Shown here one piece after another: positions 63,818 to 64,000 of a stretch of DNA of 64,000 bases. The notes below the pieces were generated by a model. The model was not told the origin of the DNA and searched no databases. It saw only the letters and a program-made list of their open reading frames with translations. The stretch covers positions 62,001 through 126,000 of the forward strand of contig JAOVVO010000063.1 of the NCBI GenBank assembly GCA_028564675.1. The letters are read 5' to 3'. The stretch's first letter is position 1. Each line of letters opens with the position of its first letter. Source of the DNA: Onchocerca lupi (taxonomy: Eukaryota; Nematoda; Chromadorea; Rhabditida; Onchocercidae). Position numbers and translations under genes: made by a program.

Positions 63818-64000
63818 GTAGAATTTCAAATATATTTTCAAAATAAAAAGATCCATTTGCTTTAGTCATATCTTGAAGAAAGAAAAAAAAAAAAAGATCA
63901 TTTTTTTGATAAATTCGAAGTTTTATCAAAAGGAAAAAGTTTTCCTTTCTCAAAAATTCTCTAAATACAACAATGAAAATATATAATGAAGAAAAGTTGT
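63818..64000. other. DDR intron running off the window edge
   Basis: AT-rich intron sequence after donor GTAGAA at 63818. No further kinase exon is present before position 64000. Confidence 0.7.

Overview
The window looks like a nematode nuclear genome, most likely a filarial worm. This is inferred from the very AT-rich base composition, dense short exons with GT...AG introns and short TTTCAG-type acceptors, start codons lying 4-32 nt downstream of an isolated acceptor (the outron layout of spliced-leader trans-splicing), and the gene families present. There is no bacterial-style gene organisation, and no rRNA, tRNA or CRISPR array was seen.

Layout. (1) 167-797, minus strand: two exons of a chymotrypsin-like (S1) protease that runs off the left edge; the catalytic His position reads Ser. 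(2) 1634-6927, plus: a complete 10-exon gene for a short (484 aa) BUB1/MAD3-type protein, with a TPR region followed directly by a degenerate kinase domain. (3) 7456-10994, minus: a complete 6-exon gene for a 289-aa protein I do not recognise, rich in Ser/Thr-Pro. (4) 12903-15796, plus: a complete 8-exon NKAP gene (nuclear RS-domain protein). (5) 18776-36399, plus: a gene of about 28 exons and about 1,610 codons encoding a coiled-coil protein with a syntaphilin/syntabulin-like segment. Its second intron carries a decayed Helitron. (6) 36400-54468: about 18 kb with no exon I can support, probably upstream sequence and/or a first intron of the next gene. (7) 54469-63817 and beyond, plus: a discoidin-domain receptor tyrosine kinase. 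Discoidin domain, second extracellular domain, membrane span, juxtamembrane region and the start of the kinase are present; the signal-peptide exon and the rest of the kinase are not identified or lie outside.

Exon models for genes 2, 3, 4 and 7 were closed by hand: every intron phase matches and coding lengths are multiples of three (gene 7 is in frame to the last visible donor). Gene 5 closes except at one junction (29886 to 30345). The genes are unrelated in function and do not form a pathway, although a nuclear RS protein, a checkpoint-type protein, a putative organelle-tethering coiled coil and a collagen-receptor kinase are all ordinary metazoan housekeeping or signalling genes.

The non-coding fraction holds very long A/T homopolymers (up to 39 T), a 27-30 bp minisatellite in an intron of gene 2, a young 107-bp tandem duplication upstream of the receptor gene, and a dispersed rolling-circle transposon family. 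That family shares a 17-bp inverted terminal motif with an adjacent ACTAGCTG hairpin at one end, which resembles the Helitron2/Helentron architecture. The transposon family and the minimal BUB1-like pseudokinase are the two observations most worth follow-up.
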